From positions 62,001 through 126,000 of the forward strand of contig NZ_VWSF01000017.1 in the NCBI RefSeq assembly GCF_008629685.1: a DNA stretch of 64,000 bases. The letters run 5' to 3'. Made by a program: the position numbers and the translations under genes. The notes under the pieces are model-generated. The model had not been told where the DNA came from. It saw only the letters and a list, made by a program, of their open reading frames with translations, and made no database searches. This stretch comes from Adhaeribacter rhizoryzae. Its GTDB lineage: Bacteria > Bacteroidota > Bacteroidia > Cytophagales > Hymenobacteraceae. Each line of letters begins with the position of its first letter. The stretch's first letter is position 1. Below are positions 25,817 to 34,842 of the stretch, piece after piece.

Positions 25817-26143
25817 TTAAGCAAAAAGATTATGCACAAACTTATCCGGAAAGCCCAGGCAGTTAAGATAATCCAGGATAATATGAATAATTAGGCCTAC
25901 TGAAAAAATCCGGAGCCGGGGCACAAAGTACAGCGCACAGTAAATAATAATGGGGATGGGCGTATGAAATAAATGGTAGTTGATGCTGCATCGTTCCGAA
26001 TCGTAAAAAGGATTGGCCATAATATGATCTACGTCGATAATCATGCCGGCCATTAACCGAATAAAGGCTGCCCGGCCGTAGCGAGGGTAAAAAATTAGTG
26101 TAACAAGAATTGGTATTAATAAATGCAGAACGAGGTGCAGCAT
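25817..26143 (-). CDS. DUF6122 membrane protein
   Basis: 108 residues with three hydrophobic segments. Conserved polar positions within or next to membrane segments are visible: H-L-V-L-H near the start, I-I-D-V-D-H-I in the middle, Y-H-L-F-H-T-P, and I-I-H-I-I-L-D-Y-L-N. This H/D pattern is typical of DUF6122 and recalls membrane metal-dependent hydrolases of the YdjM type, so metal binding at the membrane is plausible but unproven. Single gene. Confidence 0.8.
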   Translation of the reverse strand: MLHLVLHLLIPILVTLIFYPRYGRAAFIRLMAGMIIDVDHIMANPFYDSERCSINYHLFHTPIPIIIYCALYFVPRLRIFSVGLIIHIILDYLNCLGFPDKFVHNLFA

Positions 26144-26250
26144 GTTCTAAATAATAAAGGTATGGGGCTTTTACTATAAACCTTAGGCCGGGGTTCGCAG
26201 ATTTTTTGCAGCTATCTTTTACGATTGCAGCCTGTTTGCTCAGCGTGTTT

Positions 26251-29193
26251 TTATTTAATTAAAGCTTCCCACAGAATTTCTACCGGGTGCTGGGCCAATC
26301 GGCCAGTACCGTCTTTTATCTGGTGCCGGCAACTGGTGCCTGGTGCGGCTACCATAACTTCGGCAGCTAAAGCCCGCACAGCCGGGAAAAGCACCAACTC
26401 CCCAATTTTCATCGATACCTCGTAGTGTTCGGCTTCGTAGCCAAAAGAGCCCGCCATGCCACAGCAACCCGAAGGAATAACATCGACGTGGTAATTTACC
26501 GGTAGCGATAATATTTTAACCGTAGCATTTACCGACGACAACGCTTTTTGATGGCAATGGCCATGAATTTTAATCTTTTTTTCGGCAGTGGTAAATCTAT
26601 CGGCTTTAATAAAACCCCGGCTTATTTCGGTAGCCAGAAACTCATCAATTAAAAATGCCTGTTTGGCTATAGCCTGGGCTTGAGGCAATAAATTATCCGG
26701 TACCAAATCTAAATATTCATCGCGCAAAGTAAGTATCGCCGAAGGTTCCAGGCCTACAATTGGCGCACCATCTGCCAGCACCTGGCCTAAAAGTTCTGTG
26801 TTTTTGATAGCCAGTTTTTGCGCATCGCGCAGTAAACCTTTCGATAAATAAGTGCGGCCACTTTCTTCGTGTTTGGGCACCTGCACCTCGTAACCCAGTG
26901 CATGCAGTAATTGCACCGCTCGCTGGCCTACGGCTACGTCGTTATAATTGGTAAATTCATCGGCGAATAAATATACTTTGGGTGCACCCGCCGCAGCCGG
27001 GTTACCAGCCTGCCACTTGCGGAACCAAGCAATAAAAGTTGTTTTGTGCAAACGCGGTAAAGAACGTTCCGGCGCAAAACCCATCAATTTCTTGGCCAGT
27101 TTGCCGGCGGCATTATCGCTCATCATTAAATTATAAGCACCGGGCAGCACCGAAGCCAGCGCGTTAAGCTTGGTAAAATTACCCACCAGCCGGGTACGCA
27201 GTGGTATGCCGTTAGCATCGTAATAATGCTGCAGAAATTCGGCTTTCATTTTGGCCACATCTACCCCCGACGGGCATTCGGTTTTACAACCTTTACAGCT
27301 AATGCACAAATCCATTACACTCCGGATTTCTTCGTGATCGAAGTTGTTGATCTTATCAGAGTGGGTGAGGAACTGGCGCAGAATATTGGCGCGGGCGCGG
27401 GTGGTGTCGTGTTCCTGGCGGGTAGCCATAAAACTGGGGCACATGGTACCGCCCGTTAAGTTGGTTTTGCGACAGTCGCCGGAGCCGGAACATTTTTCGG
27501 CTAACCGCAGAATGCTGCCTTCTTTATTAAAGTTGAAAACGGTTCTGTGTTTCGGGGTTTCCTGTTCGGGTGTATAGCGCAAATATTCATCCATGGGCGG
27601 CGTATCTACTATTTTGCCGGCATTAAAAATATGCTGCGGGTCGAAAACCTGCTTTATCTGCCGGAAAAGTTCGTAAACGGCCGGCCCCATTATTTCGGGA
27701 ATAAATTCTCCGCGCAGCCGGCCATCGCCGTGCTCGCCACTGAGGGCACCATCGTATTTTTTCAGGATTTCAACGGTATCGGCCAAAACCTGCCGGAATA
27801 ATTTTTTACCCTCCGAAGTTTTCAGGTTAAGCATGGGCTCGATGTGCAGCTCGCCGGCGCCGGCGTGGGCATAATAAGAAGCTACCAAATTGTGCTGCCG
27901 GAGCATGGCATCTATGTCGGCCACATAGGCTGGTAAATCGGCGGCATCAACGGCACAATCTTCTATTAAATTTACCGGTTGGGTATCGCCGGGCATGTTG
28001 CGTAATAAACCTAATCCGCCTTTCCGGACGTCCCAAGCCCGGTTAGCATCCGGACCTACCAGAATGGGATAGGCGTAGCCAATATTTTTTGCTTGTAAAT
28101 CCCGCACCAGGTTTTGGGCTAATTCCTGTACAGTTGCCTTGGTATCAGAAAAAAATTCTACCATTAAAATGGCTTCCGGATCGCCTTGAATAAAAAAGCG
28201 GTTGGGCAGATGGCCCGGGTTGTGTTTGGTAAAATCCATTATCCGCTTATCCACCAATTCCGAGGCGGTAGGGTCGTGCTGCAGTGCTACTAAGTTGGCC
28301 GCCAAAGATTCCTGGAGCGTTGCGCAGTGAATACAAACCAGTGCGTTTTCCTTGGGCGGTAAATTCAGCAGGTTTATTTTCAGCTCCGTTAAAAAACAAA
28401 GCGTACCTTCGGAGCCCGCCACCAAGCGGCACAAGTTAAAAGGCACATCGGGGTTTTGGAAAGGCGCTGTCGCGAGCAAAGCATCCAGGGCATAACCGGT
28501 GTTGCGGCGGGTTATCGATTTTTTAGGAAATTTTTCCTGGATTAGTTGTTGATTTTGGGGTTGCTCCAGTAAATGCAGCACCTCCTGGTAAATATTTTTC
28601 TCCAGCGAATCAGGGCCGTGGGTTTTCGCTTTTATTTCAGTAGGGGTTAAGGCTTTAAAAGTAGCTTCGGAACCATCGCTTAATAAAACCTTGGCTTCGA
28701 GCAGGTGATCGCGGGTGCTGCCCCATTTAATGCTGTGCAACCCGCAGGAATTATTGCCCACCATTCCCCCAATCATTGCCCGACTGGCTGTGGAGGTTTC
28801 GGGCCCGAACATTAAACCGTAAGGAAGCAGGTGTTTATTTAAGTCGTCGCGAATTACGCCGGGTTGTACCCGCGCCCATTTTTCTTGGGCATTTATTTCT
28901 AAAATCTGGCCAAAGTGCGTAGAAATATCGACCACAATGCCCTGGCCTACCACCTGCCCGGCCAGCGAAGTGCCGGCAGCCCGGGGTATAAGCGTTACCT
29001 GGTGCTGCCGGGCAAAATTAATTAAAGTTTTAATATCGTCGGTGGTTTTGGGCAAGGCTACGGCTAGCGGCTTTTCCTGGTAAATAGAGGCATCGGTGGC
29101 GTAAATCATCCGCATGGCATTGTCGATGCCGGTATTGCGGAAATAAAAATCGCCTGCCAGGTTATTTTTCAGGAGAGCCAGTTCGTCGGTCAT
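26251..29193 (-). CDS. FAD-binding and 4Fe-4S-binding oxidoreductase (YdiJ/D-lactate dehydrogenase type)
   Basis: 980 residues. The N-terminal half is a GlcD/FAD_binding_4 domain (R-A-A-G-T-S-L-A-G-Q near 72, G-G-M-V-G-N-N-S-C-G-L near 142) plus its C-terminal cap with G-E-H-G-D-G-R. The C-terminal half has Fe-S cysteines (C-I-S-C-K-G-C-K-T-E-C-P near 638) and a CCG domain with G-C-C-G-M-A-G-S-F. Such proteins oxidise 2-hydroxy acids (D-lactate or 2-hydroxyglutarate) and pass electrons to the quinone pool or cytochromes; substrate cannot be assigned. Monocistronic, with 438 bp upstream. Confidence 0.92.
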   Translation of the reverse strand: MTDELALLKNNLAGDFYFRNTGIDNAMRMIYATDASIYQEKPLAVALPKTTDDIKTLINFARQHQVTLIPRAAGTSLAGQVVGQGIVVDISTHFGQILEINAQEKWARVQPGVIRDDLNKHLLPYGLMFGPETSTASRAMIGGMVGNNSCGLHSIKWGSTRDHLLEAKVLLSDGSEATFKALTPTEIKAKTHGPDSLEKNIYQEVLHLLEQPQNQQLIQEKFPKKSITRRNTGYALDALLATAPFQNPDVPFNLCRLVAGSEGTLCFLTELKINLLNLPPKENALVCIHCATLQESLAANLVALQHDPTASELVDKRIMDFTKHNPGHLPNRFFIQGDPEAILMVEFFSDTKATVQELAQNLVRDLQAKNIGYAYPILVGPDANRAWDVRKGGLGLLRNMPGDTQPVNLIEDCAVDAADLPAYVADIDAMLRQHNLVASYYAHAGAGELHIEPMLNLKTSEGKKLFRQVLADTVEILKKYDGALSGEHGDGRLRGEFIPEIMGPAVYELFRQIKQVFDPQHIFNAGKIVDTPPMDEYLRYTPEQETPKHRTVFNFNKEGSILRLAEKCSGSGDCRKTNLTGGTMCPSFMATRQEHDTTRARANILRQFLTHSDKINNFDHEEIRSVMDLCISCKGCKTECPSGVDVAKMKAEFLQHYYDANGIPLRTRLVGNFTKLNALASVLPGAYNLMMSDNAAGKLAKKLMGFAPERSLPRLHKTTFIAWFRKWQAGNPAAAGAPKVYLFADEFTNYNDVAVGQRAVQLLHALGYEVQVPKHEESGRTYLSKGLLRDAQKLAIKNTELLGQVLADGAPIVGLEPSAILTLRDEYLDLVPDNLLPQAQAIAKQAFLIDEFLATEISRGFIKADRFTTAEKKIKIHGHCHQKALSSVNATVKILSLPVNYHVDVIPSGCCGMAGSFGYEAEHYEVSMKIGELVLFPAVRALAAEVMVAAPGTSCRHQIKDGTGRLAQHPVEILWEALIK

Positions 29194-29631
29194 GGGGTAG
29201 GTAGTTGCAAATTTTAAAAAGCTGTTCCGGAAAAGTAGGTTTATTGCCGGCCTAAACTTAGCGGAACAGGGGTAAAAATAAAACGCTTATCCGACGGAAA
29301 AAAATATGATTGGCGGAAAGCCGCTTAAATTTAACTAAGCCTTTATTTTAAATTTAAAACAGCATTAATCCGGGTAATATTTAAAAATAGATTGGTTGGT
29401 GTAAATTACTAAAAATCATTAAAATATGAATTTTTTTGATATTTAATATTGTTAAATATTTACCTGCTTTAGCGGAAATAGAACTAGGAATATTTTAACA
29501 GAAATAAATAAGTGATATATTTCAACCCAATTAATTTAATATTCTTTTAAACTTGGTATGCAAGTTGTTTTGTAAGCCTTTATTATTTAAAATATTACTT
29601 TTCCACCCACAATTTTTAAGCCAGTACTTAC
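29194..29631. other. AT-rich intergenic region between divergent genes
   Basis: About 440 bp holding promoters for the FAD/Fe-S oxidoreductase (leftward) and the Tat-exported isomerase (rightward). AATATT-type words are common. No other structure seen. Confidence 0.45.
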
Positions 29632-30516
29632 ATGAATTTGAATCGTAGAGATTTTTTAAAGCAGGCCGGTCTGTTATCGGCGGGCGCTCTGGTGGTGCCT
29701 AATTTATTAAAAGCCGCGCAAGCTCCCCAAAAACTGCCCGCGCCGGGCCTGCAATTGTACACCGTCCGGACCCTGCTGGATAAAGACCTGAAAGGCACCT
29801 TGCAGAAAGTTGCCGGCATTGGTTATAAAAATATGGAATCGGCGGCTGGTGCTAAAGGGCATTATTATGGCCTGAAACCCAAAGAATTTACCCAAATGCT
29901 CGCGGATATGGGCATGAAGCTGCGCAGTTCGCACGTAATGGTAGGCTCGTCCGGACCCAAAATGCCTTTCGAAACCCTGCAAAACGACATGCAGAAACTG
30001 GTAGATATGGCCGCCGAATCGGGCCAGGAATATTTGACCTGCGCGTATTTAATGCCGGATGAGCGGAAAACCCTGGACCAATACAAAAAGCACATTGAGC
30101 TGTTTAACAAAACCGACGAGGCCTGTAAAAAAGCCGGAGTTAAGTTTGCTTACCACAACCACGATTTTGAATTCGAAACCTTAGAAGGCCAGGTGCCTTA
30201 CAACATGCTGCTAACGCAAACCAAAGCCAAAATGGAGCTGGATTTATACTGGGCCGTAAAATCGGGCAACGATCCGGTAGGCTTGTTTAAAAAGCATCCG
30301 GGCCGGTTTGAGATGTGGCACGTAAAAGACATGGATAAAACTGAAAAGAAATTCTTTACCGAAGTGGGCAATGGCGTTATTAACTTTAAACCAATATTTG
30401 CGGCAGCTAAAACAGCCGGCTTAAAATATTATTACGTAGAGCAAGACCAAACCCCCGGCAACCCGCTCGATAGCATCACGGCCAGTTATAAAAACCTAAC
30501 CAAAATATTAGCGTAA
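29632..30516 (+). CDS. Tat-exported sugar phosphate isomerase/epimerase-like TIM-barrel protein
   Basis: 294 residues. The N-terminus carries a twin-arginine signal (N-R-R-D-F-L-K-Q-A followed by a hydrophobic stretch to A-L-V-V-P-N), so export of the folded, probably metal-bound enzyme is likely. The mature part is an AP-endonuclease-2/xylose-isomerase-like barrel with G-L-Q-L-Y-T-V-R, A-Y-H-N-H-D-F-E-F (metal-binding His), E-L-D-L-Y-W-A and W-H-V-K-D-M-D. Cytophagales carry many such exported proteins, often linked to sugar or inositol metabolism; the substrate is not known. Confidence 0.88.
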   Translation: MNLNRRDFLKQAGLLSAGALVVPNLLKAAQAPQKLPAPGLQLYTVRTLLDKDLKGTLQKVAGIGYKNMESAAGAKGHYYGLKPKEFTQMLADMGMKLRSSHVMVGSSGPKMPFETLQNDMQKLVDMAAESGQEYLTCAYLMPDERKTLDQYKKHIELFNKTDEACKKAGVKFAYHNHDFEFETLEGQVPYNMLLTQTKAKMELDLYWAVKSGNDPVGLFKKHPGRFEMWHVKDMDKTEKKFFTEVGNGVINFKPIFAAAKTAGLKYYYVEQDQTPGNPLDSITASYKNLTKILA

Positions 30517-30541
30517 AAATAACCGGATAGACTAAGCAGCC

Positions 30542-30579
30542 ACGGCCTGACAATGAAAGTTAGGCCGTTTTGTTTTTTT
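30542..30579 (+). terminator. Terminator after TIM-barrel isomerase gene
   Basis: Arms ACGGCCTGAC (30542-30551) and GTTAGGCCGT (30559-30568) with one internal mismatch, then a run of T. Confidence 0.8.
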
Positions 30580-30708
30580 AAACCCGGAGGCATTTGCTTG
30601 GTTCTGAAATATTGCCTTTGGCTGCTTAGGGATCTTATTTAATTTCCGGCCTTATAACCAAACTTCTTTTACTAGCCACGCCTATATTATTATATTAATA
30701 TTTAAAAG

Positions 30709-31710
30709 ATGCGGATTCCACTCACCACCTTACAAGCCGAATTACAGCGGGTACTCGATAAAAAAGGTTTTACGCCCGAAAGAGCTGCGCTTTGTGCCCA
30801 ATTATTCTCGGAAACAGACCAAGACGGCGTTTATTCCCACGGCCTAAATCGTTTTCCAAGGTTTATGCAGTATATTCAGAAAGGGTATGTGGTGCCCGCG
30901 GCCGAACCCCAGTCCGAGAACAAGCACGGCAGCTTTGAACGGTGGAATGGTAACCAGGGGCCGGGTAATTTAAATGCGTACGCCGCTATGAATCACGCGG
31001 TAGCTTTGGCCAAAGCAGGTGGCATAGGTGGTGTTGCCCTGCGCAACACCAACCACTGGATGCGGGGCGGCACTTACGGCTGGCTGGCCGCCGATGCGGG
31101 TTGCGTGGCTTTCTGTTTTACCAATACCATCCCGAACATGCCCCCTTGGGGCGGCAAAACGCCAGCTATTGGTAATAACCCGTTTGTAATGGCGGTGCCG
31201 CGTACTAATGGGCAACACGTGGTGCTGGATATGGCCATGAGTCAGTATTCTTACGGCAAACTGTACAAATATTCCCAGGCCAGTAAAAAATTGCCGGTGC
31301 CGGGCGGTTACGATGCGGCCGGTAATTTAACCCAAGACCCGGCTGCCATTGAACAAACCGAACGTGCGTTGCCGGTAGGTTTCTGGAAAGGTTCGGGCTT
31401 AAGTATTTTGTTGGATTTGGCTTTGGGCGTTTTAGCTGGTGGCCGCACCACCGCCGATCTAAAAGAATTAGGCGATGAGTACGGGGTTTCCCAGACTTTT
31501 ATTTGCCTCGATGTAACTCAGTTTCAGGATGCCGCTTTTACCGACGAAATTATTCAAAAAACGCTCAGTTTTATTAAAAGCAGTACACCCGTTTCGCCGG
31601 ACGAGTCGATTCTGTATCCTGGCGAGAATACGTGGCGCACCCGCCAGGAAAATATCAGGTTAGGCATTCCTGTTGATCCTCAGATTTGGCAACAGGTGCA
31701 GGCAATGTAA
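30709..31710 (+). CDS. 3-dehydro-L-gulonate 2-dehydrogenase-like (YiaK, LDH2/malate-L-sulfolactate type) oxidoreductase
   Basis: 333 residues, the usual YiaK length. Family marks seen: S-H-G-L-N-R-F-P-R near residue 45 (catalytic His), N-T-N-H-W-M-R-G-G-T-Y-G near 107, N-P-F-V-M-A-V-P near 157 and D-M-A-M-S-Q-Y-S-Y-G-K near 175. YiaK reduces 2,3-diketo-L-gulonate with NADH. No other Yia pathway genes are here, so its physiological substrate could be another 2-keto acid. The position after the isomerase may be coincidental: a terminator separates them. Confidence 0.87.
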   Translation: MRIPLTTLQAELQRVLDKKGFTPERAALCAQLFSETDQDGVYSHGLNRFPRFMQYIQKGYVVPAAEPQSENKHGSFERWNGNQGPGNLNAYAAMNHAVALAKAGGIGGVALRNTNHWMRGGTYGWLAADAGCVAFCFTNTIPNMPPWGGKTPAIGNNPFVMAVPRTNGQHVVLDMAMSQYSYGKLYKYSQASKKLPVPGGYDAAGNLTQDPAAIEQTERALPVGFWKGSGLSILLDLALGVLAGGRTTADLKELGDEYGVSQTFICLDVTQFQDAAFTDEIIQKTLSFIKSSTPVSPDESILYPGENTWRTRQENIRLGIPVDPQIWQQVQAM

Positions 31711-31854
31711 AGTTAGTAGGTCGCTTTGCGCTTGCATACAGCGCGTTAACCTAAATGATTTATAAAATTTACACTGAAACGGTTAAGAATATTTACCCGT
31801 GGGCTTGGTTTGAATAAAGAAACTTAAGCAATCTGCTATTAAGCTAGTAATTTA

Positions 31855-32271
31855 TTATTGTGCGGTTAATGGTTTATAGCTGCGATAAAGAACATACCCA
31901 ATAATTAAATAAACAACTACGGCTACACCAATGGGCCCTTCCTCCTGGGCATACCAAACGCCAGTATCCTTAAATAAAGGGTTGGTTAGCATACCCAACA
32001 GCATAATCGAACCAAAAACTACAACCGGCGAAAGCAAGATGGCTATTATGCGAAGTAGTAGTGGGCCTTTAAAACTAAATCGGTAACCAATTCCCGTTGA
32101 ACCAATTGCCAGCAGGAGCAGACCGGCTCTCATGAAGAATGCGGCGGCCCCGGTGTTTATAATGCGGCCATTCGTAGAAATAATAACGCCTAGTTTCAGA
32201 GCCCATGCCAGTGCGCCGGCCATTAATAACAAAGCTGCAATTTGGGTCCATTTAGAAAATAATATTTTCAT
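31855..32271 (-). CDS. Small integral membrane protein of unknown function
   Basis: 138 residues with four hydrophobic segments (starting near 10, 42, 70 and 108). It has no charged signature motif, and I do not recognise a family. Codon use agrees with neighbours. It converges on the YiaK-like gene. Confidence 0.65.
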   Translation of the reverse strand: MKILFSKWTQIAALLLMAGALAWALKLGVIISTNGRIINTGAAAFFMRAGLLLLAIGSTGIGYRFSFKGPLLLRIIAILLSPVVVFGSIMLLGMLTNPLFKDTGVWYAQEEGPIGVAVVVYLIIGYVLYRSYKPLTAQ

Positions 32272-32897
32272 ACAAGCTAACTATTTAGTGCAGGAATAAA
32301 GTGTATTTAATATAGTTAAAATTAGAATAATTAATAATATTTTAATAAAAAAAAATTTTACCACTTAAAAATCGAAAGTCTAATTGTAACAAGTTTTATC
32401 TATAAATCTTAATCTCTTTAATATCTCAGCTGCAAGGAGTGGATTTTTTCTATTATTAGTAAAGCTCTTATTATTCTTATAAATTGCTTTTATTGTGAAT
32501 AATATGTTAAATAGAAAATCAAATTTTTGCCTATAAACTAGTTGATATCGTAAACTGATGAAGCATTTTTGTAGACGATTAATCAAGCTAATTCTCATGG
32601 GATATGTGCTAGTCTAACTAATGATGCCGTGTAAACCAACCTATATTAAATTTAAAGTGGAGCCTTAGTTGATGTTAAATTAATTCGGGTTTTGCCAGAC
32701 TAGAGATATTTTTAACGGGTTTACTAAAGCCGCAAAATACAAGCCTTTTTAACAGAAGGTGCGGATACGTATTAGGCTGCTCAAGGCCTGCGATTAAATT
32801 GTGTCCTAAAAAAGAAGCATATATTTGCCGCCGCACCAAACTGCCGGGGCTAATCTCCGTAAGGTGATCCGGCAAACAAACCGACACAAATTAAAAT
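32272..32897. other. AT-rich region ahead of the permuted glycosidase gene
   Basis: About 625 bp, with 32290-32650 markedly AT-rich. A 72-codon minus-strand ATG frame at 32380-32598 encodes a basic, hydrophobic peptide with AT-biased codons, and another at 32675-32887 has mixed composition; neither is credible enough to call. I translated the + strand just upstream of 32898 and found no remnant of the missing half of the glycosidase barrel. The promoter for the operon starting at 32898 must lie here. Confidence 0.45.
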
Positions 32898-33782
32898 ATG
32901 ATCGAAGCAGTTAAGTTTTGGAATGAACCTAATAATAAATCGCATTGGGCTTTTGAAATTGACCCGGAATGGCAAATATTTGGGAACATGGTAAAATTAG
33001 CGGCCGCCGCCGTTAAAGCCGAAAATCCAGGTATTTTAAGGGTACTGGGTGGCATATCGCCCATAGACCCGCATTTTATTAAGAAACTAGAAAATCACGG
33101 CGCCCTCGAAAATTTAGATGCCGTGGCTGTACATGGCTTTCCGTTAGATTGGAACCTGTGGCAAATACACGAGTGGCCCGATAAAATTGCCGAAATTGAA
33201 GCAGTAACCAATTTGCCGGTGTGGGTTACCGAAGTAGGTATTTCGAGCTTTGGGGCCGAAGAAGTGCAGGAGTTTGGCTTGCGCCGGACAGCCGAATTAT
33301 TATTGGGCCGTGTGGACCGGGCGCTTTGGTACAGCTTGTACGATTTACCCCGGAACTGGGAAGCAACTACCCGCCACCGCGAAGCCGAGGGCTCTTCTTA
33401 TTACCGCCATTTTCACATGGGCTTGCTGCGCGAAGATGGCACCCCTAAACTAGCGTTAAAGCATTTCTCAGATTATACCCCGGAGTTTGGTATTTGCCAG
33501 TGGTTTCATTTTGAAGATCACCGCCTCGACAATGCAATAGACTGGCTCCGGAAATTAGGCGTTAAACGTTTGCGCACCGGCTTAAGCTGGGCCGATTGGT
33601 TACGACCGGATGCCGACAAATGGTTTGACCACGTAATGAAAAAGCTGGAAGAATTTGATTTAACCGTTACTTTTTGCTTTACGCCCGAATCCAGGGGTAT
33701 ACAGCCGCACCATACCTCGCCGCCCCAAAATATTGAGGAATTTGCCGATTTCTGCGTAACCATGATGCGCCGTTATGCTTAA
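32898..33782 (+). CDS. Clan-A glycosidase-like protein with circularly permuted order of barrel halves
   Basis: 294 residues. Residues 1-193 match residues ~121-303 of the glycosidase domain in the fusion protein at 56605 (F-W-N-E-P-N with acid-base Glu10; V-W-V-T-E-V-G-I-S with nucleophile Glu112; shared G-G-I-S-P-I-D-P-H and A-V-H-G-F-P). Residues ~197-294 match the fusion protein's residues 18-118 (L-G-V-K-R-L-R-T-G-L-S-W-A-D-W; T-S-P-P). So the C-terminal half comes first and the cut falls just before the strand carrying W-N-E-P-N. An in-frame TAA six bases upstream of the ATG fixes the N-terminus. Both catalytic Glu are kept. It starts a probable two-gene unit with a GT9-like gene 57 bp downstream. 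Substrate unknown; beta-xylosidase-like is a family guess. Confidence 0.82.
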   Translation: MIEAVKFWNEPNNKSHWAFEIDPEWQIFGNMVKLAAAAVKAENPGILRVLGGISPIDPHFIKKLENHGALENLDAVAVHGFPLDWNLWQIHEWPDKIAEIEAVTNLPVWVTEVGISSFGAEEVQEFGLRRTAELLLGRVDRALWYSLYDLPRNWEATTRHREAEGSSYYRHFHMGLLREDGTPKLALKHFSDYTPEFGICQWFHFEDHRLDNAIDWLRKLGVKRLRTGLSWADWLRPDADKWFDHVMKKLEEFDLTVTFCFTPESRGIQPHHTSPPQNIEEFADFCVTMMRRYA

Positions 33783-33839
33783 AGGTGGTATGGCTACAAT
33801 TCTAAAAAATCAATTTAAAAATACGGCAAATATTACTAA

Positions 33840-34784
33840 ATGAGCCAGGATAATCAGGAAGACTCGTCAGATTTTTGGATAAGGAAGATGCGGCAAGGGG
33901 CTTTTGCAGAAGCATGGCAATTTAGCGATAAGGTACTGGCATCGAGGGCAGGTAAACCGTGCTGGCATTGGCCGCGGCATTTTCAATATATTTGGGATGG
34001 CCGTTCGCTGGAAGGAAAGCGCGTGCTGGTACGCTGCTACCATGGTTTAGGCGATACTATTCAGTTTATCCGCTACGCGCCACTACTAAAAGCAATGGCG
34101 GCTAAAGTTATTGTTTGGGCACAGGAGCCACTTATTCCTTTGCTGGAAACTGTTGCGGGAATTGACGAAATATTGCCGCTGCACGATGGTACACCGGAAG
34201 CAGATTACGAGGCAGATGTAGAAATAATGGAGTTGCCGCACATCTTCCGGACTACCGTGGCTACTATTCCTCGGCAAATTCCGTATTTGCACGTTGCACC
34301 GCGGCCACTTGCACCTGCAAACAAGCAAATCTCAGTTGGGCTGGTCTGGAAACCGGGAGATTGGGCACCGCACCGCTCTATTCCGTTCGATTACCTGGCA
34401 CCCTTAGCCAATATTAAAGGCATCAATCTCTATATTCTCCAAGCCGATGCCCAAGAGGCCGGTTGGCAGGACGGTTTTGGCATTAACCCTGGCGCGTTTA
34501 ATTTGTATGAGTTTGCCCGAGTAATAAAGGGTTTAGATTTGTTAATATCGGTAGATTCAATGCCGGTGCATCTGGCGGGCGCGCTAGGGGTACCCGTTTG
34601 GACTTTGCTGCACGCCGAAGCTGATTGGCGGTGGATGGAAGATAGAGAAGACAGCCCCTGGTACCCAACCATGCGGCTTTTCCGGCAAGCACAAGCCGGC
34701 GATTGGGAAAGCCTGATTTTGCGGGTAGCAGGTGAGCTGGAGAACTTGGTTCAAACCAAAACCCTGGCGTTATTGCCGAAGTAA
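33840..34784 (+). CDS. GT9-like (ADP-heptose-transferase-type) glycosyltransferase
   Basis: 314 residues with GT-B features. A short N-terminal helical part precedes G-L-G-D-T-I-Q-F-I-R-Y-A-P-L near residue 63 (the classic first-domain loop). The C-terminal domain has V-G-L-V-W-K-P-G near 163 and the donor-binding stretch I-S-V-D-S-M-P-V-H-L-A-G-A-L-G near 237. This type often occurs next to TPR domains, which are short or absent here. It lies 57 bp after the permuted glycosidase and before a bidirectional terminator, so these two genes share a transcript. The acceptor is unknown. Confidence 0.82.
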   Translation: MSQDNQEDSSDFWIRKMRQGAFAEAWQFSDKVLASRAGKPCWHWPRHFQYIWDGRSLEGKRVLVRCYHGLGDTIQFIRYAPLLKAMAAKVIVWAQEPLIPLLETVAGIDEILPLHDGTPEADYEADVEIMELPHIFRTTVATIPRQIPYLHVAPRPLAPANKQISVGLVWKPGDWAPHRSIPFDYLAPLANIKGINLYILQADAQEAGWQDGFGINPGAFNLYEFARVIKGLDLLISVDSMPVHLAGALGVPVWTLLHAEADWRWMEDREDSPWYPTMRLFRQAQAGDWESLILRVAGELENLVQTKTLALLPK

Positions 34785-34810
34785 TATTTCCTAAATTAAA
34801 CTTTAAACTA

Positions 34811-34842
34811 AAAAGGCAGGATTTATTCCTGCCTTTTGTTTA
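34811..34842. terminator. Bidirectional terminator between convergent glycan genes
   Basis: Arms AAAAGGCAGGA (34811-34821) and TCCTGCCTTTT (34827-34837) pair perfectly, with A's left and T's right. It overlaps the stop codon of the minus-strand FrhB-like gene. Confidence 0.88.

Noticed and set aside
32380-32598. 72-codon minus-strand ATG frame
   Set aside because: AT-driven lysine/asparagine/leucine-rich composition; noted as part of an AT-rich pocket but not called as a gene.
32600-32897. Remnant of the missing first half of the glycosidase barrel
   Set aside because: Plus-strand frames just upstream of 32898 show no trace of the expected motifs, so permutation is preferred over truncation.
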